64,000 nucleotides of DNA from Streptomyces sp. DSM 110735 (lineage in GTDB: Bacteria > Actinomycetota > Actinomycetes > Streptomycetales > Streptomycetaceae), in contig NZ_JACYHF010000007.1 in the NCBI RefSeq assembly GCF_016482685.1, positions 186,001-250,000 on the forward strand. The letters run 5' to 3'. Below, piece after piece: positions 1-9,242 of this stretch (position 1 is the stretch's first letter; every line of letters begins with the position of its first letter). The position numbers and the translations under genes were made by a program. The notes below the pieces were generated by a model that saw only the letters and a program-made list of their open reading frames with translations, did no database searches and was not told where the DNA came from.

Positions 1-391
1 GCGGGAAGCTGTCCTCCGCCACACCCCAGCGGTCGGCCAGGGCGGCGACGAGGAGCAGACCCCGCCCCGACTCGGCGTACGGGTCCGGCTCGCGGCACTC
101 CGGGAGGCGGTCACCGCGCGTATCGGTGACCTCGATACGGAGCGTGCCGCCGGAGAGGGCGAGCGCCATCCGGAAGCTGCGACCGGGGAGGCGGCCGTGG
201 GTGGCGGCGTTCGCCGCCAGCTCCGCCACGATCTGACTCGCCTCCCCGCCCGGCACCCCCCAGCTCCGGAGCTGATCGGCGGCGAGCAGCCGGGCGAGCC
301 GGGCGCCTCGCGGCGTGGACGAGAACAGCAGGCTGAAGTCACCCGCAAGGTGGGCTAGTTGGGCCGTGGCCCCGGTGTTTTCCTCATTCAC
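1..391 (-). CDS. ATP-binding anti-sigma-factor-like protein, HATPase_c (partial)
   Basis: The C-terminus lies outside the window; about 130 residues are visible from a GTG start at 391. The visible part carries an HATPase_c (GHKL) fold: an N-box-like segment ELAANAATHG near residue 65, a VTDTRGD segment in the G1 position, and ESGRGLLLV in the G2 position. Streptomyces has dozens of such single-domain, RsbW-like proteins, which are thought to bind ATP and sequester sigma factors or act as partner kinases. It is divergent from the XRE/DUF5753 gene at 532. Adjacency of HATPase, XRE/DUF5753 and DUF397 genes recurs in Streptomyces (whiJ-like loci), so a functional link is likely but not proven. 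Confidence 0.85.
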   Translation of the reverse strand, partial: MNEENTGATAQLAHLAGDFSLLFSSTPRGARLARLLAADQLRSWGVPGGEASQIVAELAANAATHGRLPGRSFRMALALSGGTLRIEVTDTRGDRLPECREPDPYAESGRGLLLVAALADRWGVAEDSFP

Positions 392-531
392 ATCACCCAG
401 GGTTGCCGCATCGCCCTACCGTGAAGAGTGAACGCACCGTCGCGTACGGTCACTGTCGGCGCTTGGTCCGGGGGTGTCCATCCTGTCGGCAGCCGGTGCG
501 GGGGCGGTACGACGCACCGGAGGAGTTGCGC

Positions 532-1407
532 ATGTCGGTGGACGGCGAGGCGGTACGGATCGCGGCGGAGTCGGACGAGTCCGGCTGGGAGGTCGAGCCG
601 GATGACGAGTGGGGCGCGGCTGTCATCGCCACGGTGGGACGGCAGTTGAAGCTACGACGAGAAGCCGCGGGGATGCGGGCGGCGGAGTTCGGGGCGGCGA
701 TCGGGTACGGCGAGGACCTGGTCTACAAGATCGAGAGCGGCAAGCGGATTCCCCGCCGGGAGTATCTGGACAGGGCGGACGAGCTGCTGAAGGCGAACGG
801 GCTGATCTCGGCAGCCTGGGAGGACGTGAAGAAGGTCCGCTATCCCCGGAAGGTGCGGGAGCTGGGGAAGCTGGAGTCGCAGGCGGTGGAGATCGGGGTG
901 TACGAGTGCAACAGCATCAACGGGCTGTTGCAGACGGAGGATCACGCACGAGCACTGTTCCAGGCGGCTCAGCCTCCGTATTCACCGGACGACGTGGAGC
1001 GCATGGTGGCGGCGCGCGTGGCCCGGCAAGCGGTCTTCGAGCGTTCGCCCGCACCGGCACTCAGCTTCGTCCTCGAAGAGGCGGCTCTGAAGCGTCCCAT
1101 CGGAGGCACAATGGTGTGGCGCCGACAGCTCGAACGCGTGCTGGAGGTAGGAGAGTTGCACAATGTGGTCCTTCAGGTGATGCCGAACAACTGCACCACC
1201 CATTCGGGGCTGGACGGCCGGATCGAACTGCTGAAGTTCGCGGACGGTTCAGCGGTGGGCCGGTCCGACGGCGCCTTCAACGGCAGGCCGACCTCTGATC
1301 CCAAACACCTGCGCATCCTTGAGCTGCGGTATGGCACGATCCGGGCTCAGGCACTCTCACCAGGGGAGTCGCTGGCCTTCATCGAGCAACTGCTGGGAGA
1401 GAAATGA
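532..1407 (+). CDS. XRE-family regulator with DUF5753 domain (WhiJ-like)
   Basis: This 291-residue protein has an N-terminal helix-turn-helix (about residues 33-90, with the typical KIESGKRIPRREYLDRAD segment). A DUF5753 ligand- or partner-sensing domain follows (about 105-285). The reading frame stays open upstream to 403. I chose ATG 532 because a GGAGGAG ribosome-binding site lies just before it and the upstream residues do not look like protein. The stop overlaps the DUF397 start (ATGA), so the two are translationally coupled. In Streptomyces such regulators work with DUF397 partners to control development or antibiotic genes, and the pair has been compared with antitoxin/toxin modules. 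Confidence 0.9.
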   Translation: MSVDGEAVRIAAESDESGWEVEPDDEWGAAVIATVGRQLKLRREAAGMRAAEFGAAIGYGEDLVYKIESGKRIPRREYLDRADELLKANGLISAAWEDVKKVRYPRKVRELGKLESQAVEIGVYECNSINGLLQTEDHARALFQAAQPPYSPDDVERMVAARVARQAVFERSPAPALSFVLEEAALKRPIGGTMVWRRQLERVLEVGELHNVVLQVMPNNCTTHSGLDGRIELLKFADGSAVGRSDGAFNGRPTSDPKHLRILELRYGTIRAQALSPGESLAFIEQLLGEK

Positions 1408-1610
1408 TCCGCAAGACCGCTGACGGGCGCGCCTCCGAGCTGACGTGGTTCAAGAGCAGCTACAGCAGCGGCAACGACGGCAACTCCTGCGTGGAAATCG
1501 CCGTCACCCCCGGCACGATCCACGTACGCGACTCCAAGCACCAGACCGGTCCCCAGCTCGCCCTCACTCAGGCGACATGGACAGCCTTCGTCTCGACTGT
1601 GCGCCACTGA
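1404..1610 (+). CDS. DUF397 domain protein, copy 1
   Basis: A 68-residue DUF397 protein overlapping the stop of the XRE/DUF5753 gene by 4 bp. The family core is present: TWFKSSYSSGNDGNSCVEIAV, then IHVRDSKH and a C-terminal W-T-x-F-V helix. DUF397 proteins are small partners of DUF5753/XRE regulators in Streptomyces (BldB- and WhiJ-associated families), and their biochemistry is poorly defined. This is the first of three tandem copies and differs from the others by a slightly longer N-terminus (MIRKTADGRASEL). The shared middle portion is almost identical at DNA level to copies 2 and 3. Confidence 0.9.
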   Translation: MIRKTADGRASELTWFKSSYSSGNDGNSCVEIAVTPGTIHVRDSKHQTGPQLALTQATWTAFVSTVRH

Positions 1611-1662
1611 CACCGATCGGCCCCGGCACGGGCACGCCGGGGCCGACAGAACGGGGAGCCTC

Positions 1663-1854
1663 ATGAGCCAAGACGCCACCGACCTGAAGTGGTTCAAGAG
1701 CAGTCACAGCGGCGGCAACGACGGCAACTCCTGCGTGGAAATCGCCGTCACCCCCAGCACGATCCACATCCGCGACTCCAAGCACCAGACCGGTCCCCAG
1801 CTCGCCCTCACCCAGGACACGTGGACCACCTTCGTCACCGCCGTACGCAACTGA
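1663..1854 (+). CDS. DUF397 domain protein, copy 2
   Basis: A 63-residue DUF397 protein (MSQDATDLKWFKSSHSGG...). It keeps the NSCVEIAVTP and IHIRDSKH core of copy 1, and the identical block extends over most of the gene. A GGGGAGCC ribosome-binding site precedes ATG 1663. It sits 52 bp after copy 1 and 18 bp before copy 3, so all three probably share the transcript starting upstream of the XRE gene. High nucleotide identity points to recent tandem duplication or gene conversion. Confidence 0.88.
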   Translation: MSQDATDLKWFKSSHSGGNDGNSCVEIAVTPSTIHIRDSKHQTGPQLALTQDTWTTFVTAVRN

Positions 1855-1872
1855 CGCCGAACGGGGAGCTTC

Positions 1873-2064
1873 ATGCGCGAAGTCGCCACAGACCTGGCGT
1901 GGTTCAAGAGCAGCTACAGCAGCGGCACGGACGGCAACTCCTGCGTGGAAATCGCCGTCACCCCCGACACGATCCACATCCGCGACTCCAAGCACGAGAC
2001 CGGTCCCCAGCTCGCCCTCACCCAGGACACGTGGACCGCCTTCGTCACCGGCGTACGCGCCTGA
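1873..2064 (+). CDS. DUF397 domain protein, copy 3
   Basis: A 63-residue DUF397 protein (MREVATDLAWFKSSYSSG...). It is nearly the same as copy 2, with changes concentrated in the first 15 residues and at the C-terminus (TGVRA rather than TAVRN). A GGGGAGC ribosome-binding site precedes ATG 1873. Only the N-terminal variable segment seems to be diversifying, which would fit paralogues that recognise different partners. That interpretation is inferred from the alignment by eye. Confidence 0.88.
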   Translation: MREVATDLAWFKSSYSSGTDGNSCVEIAVTPDTIHIRDSKHETGPQLALTQDTWTAFVTGVRA

Positions 2065-2114
2065 CGCCACCGGGCGGTGTTGAATGTCCTTCCGGTGACC
2101 GGGAGGGGGCTCGG

Positions 2115-2657
2115 GTGGCTGTATCCGACGAGGCGAAGCACGCGACGAAATGGGCATTCATCGGAGCCGTGGCAGCGGCGATCATCGGCGCCCTCGCCGT
2201 ACTCATCCCGGTGTACTTCCCCGGCGACGACGACCCGGCGGACGCCAAGGGCACGAACGTACCCGCGGGAGCACCAGAAGGCGTGGCCCAGCCGACGGGA
2301 CCGGGACAGGTCGTCTACAAGATCCAGTACGTGAATGACGGCGACGTCCAGCAGGACCACGTCATCGTGCGGCTGAAGCTCCCGGCGGGGGCGGTGTACA
2401 TGCTCGGCACGACGCAGTTCGCGGCGAGTACGACACACGGCAAGTGGACGTCCCAGACCCTGGACACCGTCGCGAAGCAGGGGATCGACATCGGCTCGTA
2501 CGCCCCCGGCGGAAACGCCTACCTGAGGTTCGTCGCCCACGTGGACCAGAAGACCGCCGGGCTCTGTTCCTCGTCGGGTCTCACGGCCACCGTGAAGGCA
2601 TCGGCAAAGGACGGAAAGTCCAGCGGCTCCTCGCTGTCCGTAGAGGTGACCTGCTAG
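2115..2657 (+). CDS. Membrane-anchored hypothetical protein with extracellular beta domain
   Basis: A 180-residue protein starting at GTG 2115 behind GGGAGGGGGC. An N-terminal transmembrane helix (about 12-34, FIGAVAAAIIGALAVLIPVY) is followed by a short acidic linker. The C-terminal domain (about 62-180) is rich in beta-strand residues. It resembles DUF11/conserved-repeat extracytoplasmic domains (VVYKIQYVNDGDV and later PGGNAYLRFVAHVD), but I could not assign a family firmly. Two cysteines near the C-terminus could form a disulfide. It lies 50 bp after the last DUF397 gene and may be part of the same operon. Function unknown. Confidence 0.7.
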   Translation: MAVSDEAKHATKWAFIGAVAAAIIGALAVLIPVYFPGDDDPADAKGTNVPAGAPEGVAQPTGPGQVVYKIQYVNDGDVQQDHVIVRLKLPAGAVYMLGTTQFAASTTHGKWTSQTLDTVAKQGIDIGSYAPGGNAYLRFVAHVDQKTAGLCSSSGLTATVKASAKDGKSSGSSLSVEVTC

Positions 2658-2672
2658 CCGAGGTCGGACCCC

Positions 2673-2867
2673 TCAGAACTTGATGCTGCCGATCATGCTC
2701 GCCACGTTCGTCGTCAGCTCGCTGATCGTCGGGGCGATCGTCGAGGAGGCGAGGTAGAAGCCGAGGAGCATACAGATCGCCGCGTGGCCGCCCTTCAGTC
2801 CTGACTTTTTGATCAGGAGGAAGACGATGATCGCCAGCAGCACCACCGCCGAAATCGAGAGTGCCAC
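2673..2867 (-). CDS. Small two-helix membrane protein
   Basis: A 64-residue protein from GTG 2867, which has an almost perfect GGAGGTGA ribosome-binding site. It has one hydrophobic helix at residues 3-20 (SISAVVLLAIIVFLLI) and a second at about 28-45, separated by the basic KKSGLKGGHA. Small proteins of this pattern are common in Streptomyces and appear near DUF-rich regulatory clusters, but their function is unknown to me. It converges on the DUF397-associated membrane protein with only 15 bp between the stops. Confidence 0.75.
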   Translation of the reverse strand: MALSISAVVLLAIIVFLLIKKSGLKGGHAAICMLLGFYLASSTIAPTISELTTNVASMIGSIKF

Positions 2868-3069
2868 GGCGGCTCACCTCCAAAGAATCCCGGGGACGCG
2901 GGGGGTTCGGACTATGGGGGTTGTCGTTCGGTTCCGCACCGGTGGAACAAGTCCACACGGACGCCGCCTGGTTCATACCCACGCTGCGACAGTGATCATA
3001 ACTATCCGTGCTCGCGCATCGCTCGGCGCACGGCCGCACAAGGGGGCGCATGGCCAATATGGTCGAGGT

Positions 3070-5196
3070 ATGACAACCGAGGCTGAGTCCTTCCCCCGAC
3101 GGCACGCCCGTACCCAGCGGTTCACGCTCGGCGCGCCGCGCGCGTTCACCGTGGCGCCGGACGGTTCGCGTGTCGTCTTCCTCCGGTCGGGGTCCGGCAC
3201 CGACCGGACCAATTCCCTGTGGGTACGGGACACTTCGGACGGCACGGAGCGCCCCGCCGCCGACCCGCGCGCCCTGCTCGCGGGCGGCGACGAGGAGTTG
3301 TCGCCCGAGGAGCGCGCCCGGCGCGAGCGCAGCCGTGAGGGCGGCGCGGGCATCGTCGGCTACGCCACCGACACAGCCGTGGAGTTGGCGTCTTTCGCCT
3401 TGTCGGGGCGGCTTTTCGCAGCCGAGCTGCGCGCGGGCACGGCACGTGAACTCCCCGTTCCCGGACCGGTGATCGACCCCCGCCCCTCCCCCGACGGCCG
3501 GCACATCGCGTACGTCGCGGAGGGGCAGCTCCGCGTGACCGGCACGGAGGACGCCGACGACCGCGCCCTCGCCACCCCCGAGTCCGACCATGTCACCTAC
3601 GGTCTCGCGGAGTTCATCGCGGCGGAGGAGATGGACCGCTCACGGGGCTTCTGGTGGTCCCCGGAGTCCGACCGGCTGCTGGTCGCGCGCGTGGACGACA
3701 CGCCGGTACGGCGCTGGTGGATCGCGGACCCCGCCCACCCCGAGCGTGAGCCACACCACGTCGGCTACCCGGCGGCGGGCACGGCGAACGCGGACGTGCG
3801 GCTGTTCGTGATCGGGCTCGGCGGCGAGCGCACCGAGGTCGTCTGGGACCGCGAGCGGTACCCCTATCTGGCGCGAGTGCACTGGTCAGCGGCGGGTGCG
3901 CCCCTGCTCCTGGTGCAGTCCCGGGACCAGCGCGGGCAGCTCGTCCTGGCGGTCGACCCGGACACCGGGAGCACCCGCACGGTGCACGCCGACGATGATC
4001 CAATTTGGCTTGATCTTTTCCCTTCGGTGCCGTGCTGGACCCCCTCAGGACAGCTCGTCCGGATCGCGGACGAGGGCGGCGCGCGGGTCCTGGTCGTGGG
4101 CGAACGTCCCCTGACAGGACCGCAGTTGCACATCCGTTCGGTACTCGATGTGACGGACGGCGAGGTGCTCGTCTCGGCGTCCGCGGGCGAAGCCGCCGAG
4201 GACCCGGAAATCGGCGAGATCCATGTGTACCGGGTGAACGAACTCGGCGTGGAGCGGGTGTCCCAGGTGCCCGGGGTCCACACGGCGGTGCGCGGCGGCG
4301 ACACGACCGTACTGGTCTCCGCGACGCTCGACAGTCCGGGTACCCGTGCCCAGGTGCTGCGTGACGGAAAAGCGGCGTCCGTTGTCACGTCGTACGCCGA
4401 AGATCCCGGTATGTCCCCCCGCGTGACGCTCACCGAGGGGGGCGCACAGCGAATTCCGTGCGCCGTGCTTATGCCTACGGACTACCCCGGTGACGCACCC
4501 CTCCCCGTCCTCCTCGACCCCTACGCCGGACCGCACGGTCAGCGGGTGGTGGCCGCCCACAACGCCCATCTGACCTCGCAGTGGTTCGCCGACCAGGGCT
4601 TCGCGGTGATCGTCGCGGACGGCCGGGGCACCCCGGGTCGCTCCCCCGCGTGGGAGAAGGCGATCCACCACGACTTCACGCTTACCCTCGACGACCAGAT
4701 CGAGGCGCTGCACGACCTCGCCAAGCGCTACCCGCTCGACCTCGACCGGGTCGCCATCCGGGGCTGGTCCTACGGCGGCTACCTCTCCGCGCTCGCCGTG
4801 CTGCGCCGCCCGGACGTGTTCCACGCGGGCATCGCGGGCGCCCCGGTGACCGACTGGCGGCTGTACGACACCCACTACACCGAGCGGTACCTGGGCGATC
4901 CCACCGAGGACCCGGCGGTCTACGCCCGCAGCTCCCTCGTCACCGACGACGGTCTCTCCGAGCCCGCCGAGCCGCACCGACCCCTGATGATCATCCATGG
5001 TCTGGCCGACGACAATGTGGTCGCCGCACACACCCTGCGCCTGTCCTCGGCTCTGCTGGCCGCGGGGCGCCCGCACGAGGTGCTGCCCCTGTCCGGCGTC
5101 ACCCATATGACCCCGCAGGAACAGGTCGCGGAGAACCTGCTGCTGCTCCAGGTCGACTTCCTCAAGCGCGCCCTGACGCCCGCTCAGCGCGGGTGA
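3070..5196 (+). CDS. S9 family peptidase (prolyl oligopeptidase / DPP-IV-like)
   Basis: A 708-residue protein without an obvious signal peptide, so probably cytoplasmic. It has an N-terminal beta-propeller (DPPIV_N, about 45-430) and a C-terminal alpha/beta-hydrolase catalytic domain (about 490-708). The triad can be placed: Ser567 in GWSYGGY, Asp647 in HGLADDNV and His679 in GVTHMTP, in the order and spacing of dipeptidyl peptidase IV. The family cleaves short peptides after proline or alanine. The frame is open further upstream, but ATG 3070 (MTTEAESF) is the first start giving a normal family length. It sits just before the peptide importer operons, consistent with degradation of imported peptides. 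Confidence 0.92.
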   Translation: MTTEAESFPRRHARTQRFTLGAPRAFTVAPDGSRVVFLRSGSGTDRTNSLWVRDTSDGTERPAADPRALLAGGDEELSPEERARRERSREGGAGIVGYATDTAVELASFALSGRLFAAELRAGTARELPVPGPVIDPRPSPDGRHIAYVAEGQLRVTGTEDADDRALATPESDHVTYGLAEFIAAEEMDRSRGFWWSPESDRLLVARVDDTPVRRWWIADPAHPEREPHHVGYPAAGTANADVRLFVIGLGGERTEVVWDRERYPYLARVHWSAAGAPLLLVQSRDQRGQLVLAVDPDTGSTRTVHADDDPIWLDLFPSVPCWTPSGQLVRIADEGGARVLVVGERPLTGPQLHIRSVLDVTDGEVLVSASAGEAAEDPEIGEIHVYRVNELGVERVSQVPGVHTAVRGGDTTVLVSATLDSPGTRAQVLRDGKAASVVTSYAEDPGMSPRVTLTEGGAQRIPCAVLMPTDYPGDAPLPVLLDPYAGPHGQRVVAAHNAHLTSQWFADQGFAVIVADGRGTPGRSPAWEKAIHHDFTLTLDDQIEALHDLAKRYPLDLDRVAIRGWSYGGYLSALAVLRRPDVFHAGIAGAPVTDWRLYDTHYTERYLGDPTEDPAVYARSSLVTDDGLSEPAEPHRPLMIIHGLADDNVVAAHTLRLSSALLAAGRPHEVLPLSGVTHMTPQEQVAENLLLLQVDFLKRALTPAQRG

Positions 5197-5287
5197 ACGG
5201 GGTTTAACACTCCAGCAACTCCGCGGAAGTGGCACCGATATACGAACGCGCCAGACTGAAGAACGTACGGCCGTGCGGGTGCCGTGT

Positions 5288-5320
5288 ACGGGCCGGGGTG
5301 GCCATGTCACCCCGGCCCGT
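5288..5320. terminator. Bidirectional terminator hairpin
   Basis: A perfect 13-bp stem (acgggccggggtg at 5288-5300 against caccccggcccgt at 5308-5320) with a 7-nt loop. It lies between the convergent S9 peptidase and the first peptide-transporter operon, and it includes the stop codon of the last transporter gene (5307-5309). No strong T tract follows, as is usual in Streptomyces. Confidence 0.8.
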
Positions 5321-6365
5321 TGCCCTGCGGCACCACCCGCCGCTCCGCCGCGAACAGGCACGCCGAGGGATGCGCCACCGGACCCGCCGCGTCCCGGAAC
5401 TCCTCCGGCACCGCCAGCTCCGGCACCTCCCGCGCACACCGCTCCCGCGCCTTGAAGCACCGGGTCCGGAAGCGGCAGCCCGAGGGCACGTTCGCCGGTG
5501 AGGGCACGTCCCCGCTGAGGATGATCCGCTCACGGCGCGAGCGCGCCTCCGGATCGGGCACCGGCACCGCCGAGAGCAGCGCCTGCGTGTAGGGATGCGT
5601 GGGGTGCTCGTAGATCTCGGTGTCCGTGCCGGTCTCCACGATCCGCCCCAGGTACATCACCGCGACCCGGTCCGAGATGTGCCGCACCACCGAGAGATCG
5701 TGCGCGATGAACACGTACGACAGCCCGAACTCCGCCTGGAGCCGCTCCAGCAGGTTCACCACCTGCGCCTGGACCGACACGTCGAGCGCGGAGACCGGCT
5801 CGTCGGCGACGATCACCTCCGGGCGCAGCGCGAGGGCGCGGGCGATGCCGATCCGCTGGCGCTGACCGCCGGAGAACTGGTGCGGATAGCGGTTCACGAA
5901 GTCGGGGTCGAGACCCACCACGTCCAGCAACTCCCGCACCTTGCGCCGCCGTTCGCCCTTCGGCGCCACCTCGGGGTGGATCTCGTACGGCTCCCCCACG
6001 ATGTCCCCGACCGTCATCCGGGGGTTGAGCGAGGTGTACGGGTCCTGGAACACCATCTGCACCGAGCGCCGCACGGATTTGAGTGCCCGCCCGGACAGCC
6101 GGGTCACGTCCTCGCCCTTGAAGCGGATCGTGCCCGCCGTCGGCTTCTCCAGATGGCACAGCAGCCGCGCGACCGTGGACTTCCCGCACCCCGACTCGCC
6201 CACCAGACCCAGGGCTTCGCCCCGCCCGAGGGTGAAGTCCACTCCGTCCACCGCGCGTACGGACCCGACCTGCTTGCGCAGGACGATCCCGCGCGTGAGC
6301 GGATAGTGCTTGACGAGGTCGCGGACCTCCAGGACCGGCTCACTCACCGAGGTCTCCGAGGTCAT
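5307..6365 (-). CDS. Peptide ABC transporter ATP-binding protein (DppF/OppF-type), operon 1
   Basis: A 352-residue ATPase. It has Walker [10 protein letters not shown] (56-64), signature FSGGQRQR and Walker B VIVADEP. The OppF/DppF C-terminal extension contains the cysteine pattern [15 protein letters not shown], which holds an Fe-S cluster in the E. coli DppDF structure. The start at ATG 6365 is chosen for its GGAGGGAG ribosome-binding site and the family-like [14 protein letters not shown]. It overlaps the upstream ATPase gene by 26 bp, implying coupled translation. It energises import of di- or oligopeptides together with the four upstream genes, and it is closely similar to the operon 3 counterpart at 17782. 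Confidence 0.92.
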   Translation of the reverse strand: MTSETSVSEPVLEVRDLVKHYPLTRGIVLRKQVGSVRAVDGVDFTLGRGEALGLVGESGCGKSTVARLLCHLEKPTAGTIRFKGEDVTRLSGRALKSVRRSVQMVFQDPYTSLNPRMTVGDIVGEPYEIHPEVAPKGERRRKVRELLDVVGLDPDFVNRYPHQFSGGQRQRIGIARALALRPEVIVADEPVSALDVSVQAQVVNLLERLQAEFGLSYVFIAHDLSVVRHISDRVAVMYLGRIVETGTDTEIYEHPTHPYTQALLSAVPVPDPEARSRRERIILSGDVPSPANVPSGCRFRTRCFKARERCAREVPELAVPEEFRDAAGPVAHPSACLFAAERRVVPQGNGPG

Positions 6366-7332
6366 CGCGGCACTCCCTCCAGAAGTGGCAGGCGCTGCGC
6401 CGGAGTTCGCCCGCCTCGTACAGCGGAGGCGGGTCCGTGCGGCAGACGTCCCGGGCGATCGGGCAGCGCGGGTGGAAGGCGCAGCCGGGCGGGACATGGG
6501 CGAGGTTGGGCGGCAGACCCTTGATGGCGTACAGCTCGCGTCCCTTGTGGTCCAGGCGCGGGATGGAGTCGAGCAGACCCCGGGTGTAGGGGTGCGCCGG
6601 TGCCTTGTAGAGGTCGTGGACGGGCGCGGACTCCACGATCCTGCCCGCGTACATCACCGCGATCCGGTCCGCCACGTCCGCGACCACGCCGAGATCGTGG
6701 GTGATGAGCACGAGCCCCATGCGGTACTCGCGCCGCAACTCCGCCAGCAGATCCATGACCTGCGCCTGCACGGTGACGTCGAGGGCGGTGGTGGGCTCGT
6801 CCGCGATGACGAGCGCGGGTTCCAGCGCGATCGCCATGGCGATCATGATGCGCTGGCGCATTCCGCCGGAGAACTGGTGCGGGTAGTCGCGCACCCGCTG
6901 GGCGGCGCCCGGGATGCGCACCTGGTCCATCAGCTCGACGGCGCGGGCGCGCGCGTCCCGCTTCGACATGCCCCGGTGGACGACGAACATCTCGCCGAGC
7001 TGGTCGCCCACGGTGAGCACGGGGTTGAGGGCGGACAGCGCGTCCTGGAAGATCATCGCCATCCGGGCGCCCCTGATCCGGCGCCGCTCGTCCTCCTTGA
7101 GGGTGAGCAGATCGCGCCCCTGGAAGAGGATCTGCCCGCCGGTGATCCGCGCGGGCGGGGTGTCGAGGATGCCCATCACCGCCTGCGCGGTGACCGACTT
7201 GCCCGAGCCCGACTCCCCGAGCACCGCCAGCGTCTCCCCCTCGTCCACGGTGTACGACACCCCGTCGACCGCCTTCGCCACCCCGTCCCGTGTGCGGAAC
7301 TCCACGTGCAGGTCCCGGACGTCGAGCAGCAT
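6340..7332 (-). CDS. Peptide ABC transporter ATP-binding protein (DppD/OppD-type), operon 1
   Basis: A 330-residue ATPase with Walker A GESGSGKS (39-46), signature FSGGMRQR (about 154-161), Walker B VIADEP (175-180) and the switch histidine in THDLG (about 212). The C-terminal peptide-transporter extension carries four cysteines ([10 protein letters not shown]...C...C), the DppD Fe-S-type motif. It starts 7 bp after the permease stop. Partner of the DppF-type ATPase in a heterodimeric motor. Confidence 0.93.
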   Translation of the reverse strand: MLLDVRDLHVEFRTRDGVAKAVDGVSYTVDEGETLAVLGESGSGKSVTAQAVMGILDTPPARITGGQILFQGRDLLTLKEDERRRIRGARMAMIFQDALSALNPVLTVGDQLGEMFVVHRGMSKRDARARAVELMDQVRIPGAAQRVRDYPHQFSGGMRQRIMIAMAIALEPALVIADEPTTALDVTVQAQVMDLLAELRREYRMGLVLITHDLGVVADVADRIAVMYAGRIVESAPVHDLYKAPAHPYTRGLLDSIPRLDHKGRELYAIKGLPPNLAHVPPGCAFHPRCPIARDVCRTDPPPLYEAGELRRSACHFWRECRDDLGDLGE

Positions 7333-7339
7333 CGCGCCG

Positions 7340-8320
7340 TCACCTCAGCTTCGGGTCGAGGGCGTCGCGCACCGCGTCGCCGAGCATGATGAACGCGAGG
7401 ACGGTGATCGCGAGCGCCCCGGAGGGCCAGAGCAGGGCGTGCGGGGCGTTGCGGATGTACGGCGAGGCGGCGGAGATGTCGATGCCCCAGGAGACGCTGG
7501 GCGGCTTCAGTCCGACGCCGAGGTAGGACAGCGTCGCCTCCAGCGAGATGTAGGTGCCGAGCGCGATGGTGGCGACGACGATCACGGGCGCGACGGCGTT
7601 GGGCGCGATGTGCCGCAGCAGGATGCGGGTGTCGGAGGCACCGAGCGCGCGGGCAGCCTGCACGTAGTCGTGCTGTTTGGCGGTGATGACCGAGCCGCGC
7701 GCGATGCGGGAGATCTGCGGCCAGCCCAGCAGCACCATGAACCCGACGACCGGCCACACCGAGTTGCTGGTGACCACCGAGAGCAGCACGAGCCCGCCGA
7801 GCACGACCGGGATCGCGAAAAAAATGTCGGTGATCCGGGAGAGCACCGCGTCCCCCGCGCCGCCGAAGTACCCGGCGATCCCGCCGAGCACCGATCCGAG
7901 CAGGGCGACCCCGAGCGTGGCGCAGACGCCGACCGTGACGGACGTACGGGCGCCGTACACGGTCCGCGTGTACACGTCGCAGCCCTGGCCGTCGAAGCCG
8001 AAGGGATGTCCGGGCGCGGAGCCCCGCTGGGCGTCGGCGAGGTCGCAGTCGAGCGGGTTGCCCGAGGCGATGGCGGAGGGCCAGAGGGAGATGAAGACCA
8101 GGAAGAGGATGACGAGCGCGGAGACGACGAAGACCGGGTTGCGCCTGAGGTCGCGCCAGGCGTCGGACCACAGCGAGCGGGGGCGTCCGCGCGGTCCGGT
8201 GCCGCCGGGTCCGCCCGGCGCCCGCTCCAGTGCGCTCGCCTCGCCGGTCGCGAGGTCCATCGCGCCGCCCATGCCGGTCCCGGCGATGGCGCCGCCGTTG
8301 TCGTAACCCTGCTCAGGCAT
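7340..8320 (-). CDS. Peptide ABC transporter permease (DppC/OppC-type), operon 1
   Basis: A 326-residue inner-membrane permease. After a long Gly/Pro-rich cytoplasmic leader and the OppC_N region, it has about six membrane helices. The BPD_transp_1 coupling segment is visible (DYVQAARALGASDTRILLRHIAPN). It overlaps the DppB-type permease gene by 8 bp. The extracellular loop after the first helix (about 80-125), with GCDVYTRTVYGARTS, matches the OppC/DppC arrangement. Confidence 0.92.
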   Translation of the reverse strand: MPEQGYDNGGAIAGTGMGGAMDLATGEASALERAPGGPGGTGPRGRPRSLWSDAWRDLRRNPVFVVSALVILFLVFISLWPSAIASGNPLDCDLADAQRGSAPGHPFGFDGQGCDVYTRTVYGARTSVTVGVCATLGVALLGSVLGGIAGYFGGAGDAVLSRITDIFFAIPVVLGGLVLLSVVTSNSVWPVVGFMVLLGWPQISRIARGSVITAKQHDYVQAARALGASDTRILLRHIAPNAVAPVIVVATIALGTYISLEATLSYLGVGLKPPSVSWGIDISAASPYIRNAPHALLWPSGALAITVLAFIMLGDAVRDALDPKLR

Positions 8321-9236
8321 AGCGGATCCTCGGGTCGAGTACGGCGTAGAGCAGGTCGACCAGCAGGTTCGCGGCGAGGAACACCAGCACCAGCACGGTG
8401 ACGAAGCCGACGACCGTCTGGGTGTTCTGCCGCAGGATGCCCTGGTAGAGCTGGAAGCCGACGCCGTGGATGTTGAAGATCCGCTCGGTGACGATGGCGC
8501 CGCCCATGAGCGCGCCGATGTCGGTGCCGATGAAGGTGATCACCGGGATCAGCGAGGTGCGCAGCAGATGCCGGACGACGATCCGGCGCCGGGGCAGCCC
8601 CTTGGCGACAGCCGTGCGGATGTAGTCGGCGCGGCGGTTCTCGGCGAGCGAGGTGCGGGTGAGCCGGGTGACGTACGCGAGTGAGACGGAGGCGAGGACC
8701 AGACCCGGCACGATGAGCTGGTCGAAGGGCGCCTCGGGCGCGACGGAGGGTCTGATCCAGCCCCACTCGACGCCGAGCAGCAGTTGGAGCACCAGTCCGG
8801 TGACGAAGGTCGGCACCGAGATGACGACCAGGGTGAGCAGCAGCACGCCGGTGTCCACCGGGCGTCCGCGCCGCATCCCGGTCAGCACGCCGAGGGTGAC
8901 GCCGACGACGATCTCGAAGACGATCGCCACGAGGGTGAGCCGGATGGTCACCGGGAACGCCGCCGCCATCAGCTCGGTGACGGGCTGTCCGTTGAAGGCG
9001 GTGCCGAAATCGCCGGTGAAGACGTTGCCCATGTAGGTCGCGTACTGCTGCCACAGCGGTCGGTCGAGCCCGAACTCCGCCTTCAACTGGGCGGCGGTCG
9101 CCGGGTCGCACGCCCGCTCCCCGCACAGTCCGGCGACGGGGTCGCCCATCACGTTGACCATGAGGAAGATGAGCAGGGTGGCACCGAAGAACACCGGGAT
9201 CATCTGGAGCAGTCGCCGGACGACATAGCGCCCCAT
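8313..9236 (-). CDS. Peptide ABC transporter permease (DppB/OppB-type), operon 1
   Basis: A 307-residue permease beginning MGRYVVRRLLQMIPVFFGATLLIF, the typical DppB/OppB N-terminus. About six transmembrane helices follow, with the coupling loop DYIRTAVAKGLPRRRIVVRHLLR. It starts 6 bp after the binding-protein stop and overlaps the DppC-type gene. With that gene it forms the transmembrane channel of the importer. Confidence 0.93.
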   Translation of the reverse strand: MGRYVVRRLLQMIPVFFGATLLIFLMVNVMGDPVAGLCGERACDPATAAQLKAEFGLDRPLWQQYATYMGNVFTGDFGTAFNGQPVTELMAAAFPVTIRLTLVAIVFEIVVGVTLGVLTGMRRGRPVDTGVLLLTLVVISVPTFVTGLVLQLLLGVEWGWIRPSVAPEAPFDQLIVPGLVLASVSLAYVTRLTRTSLAENRRADYIRTAVAKGLPRRRIVVRHLLRTSLIPVITFIGTDIGALMGGAIVTERIFNIHGVGFQLYQGILRQNTQTVVGFVTVLVLVFLAANLLVDLLYAVLDPRIRYA

Positions 9237-9242
9237 GGCGGC

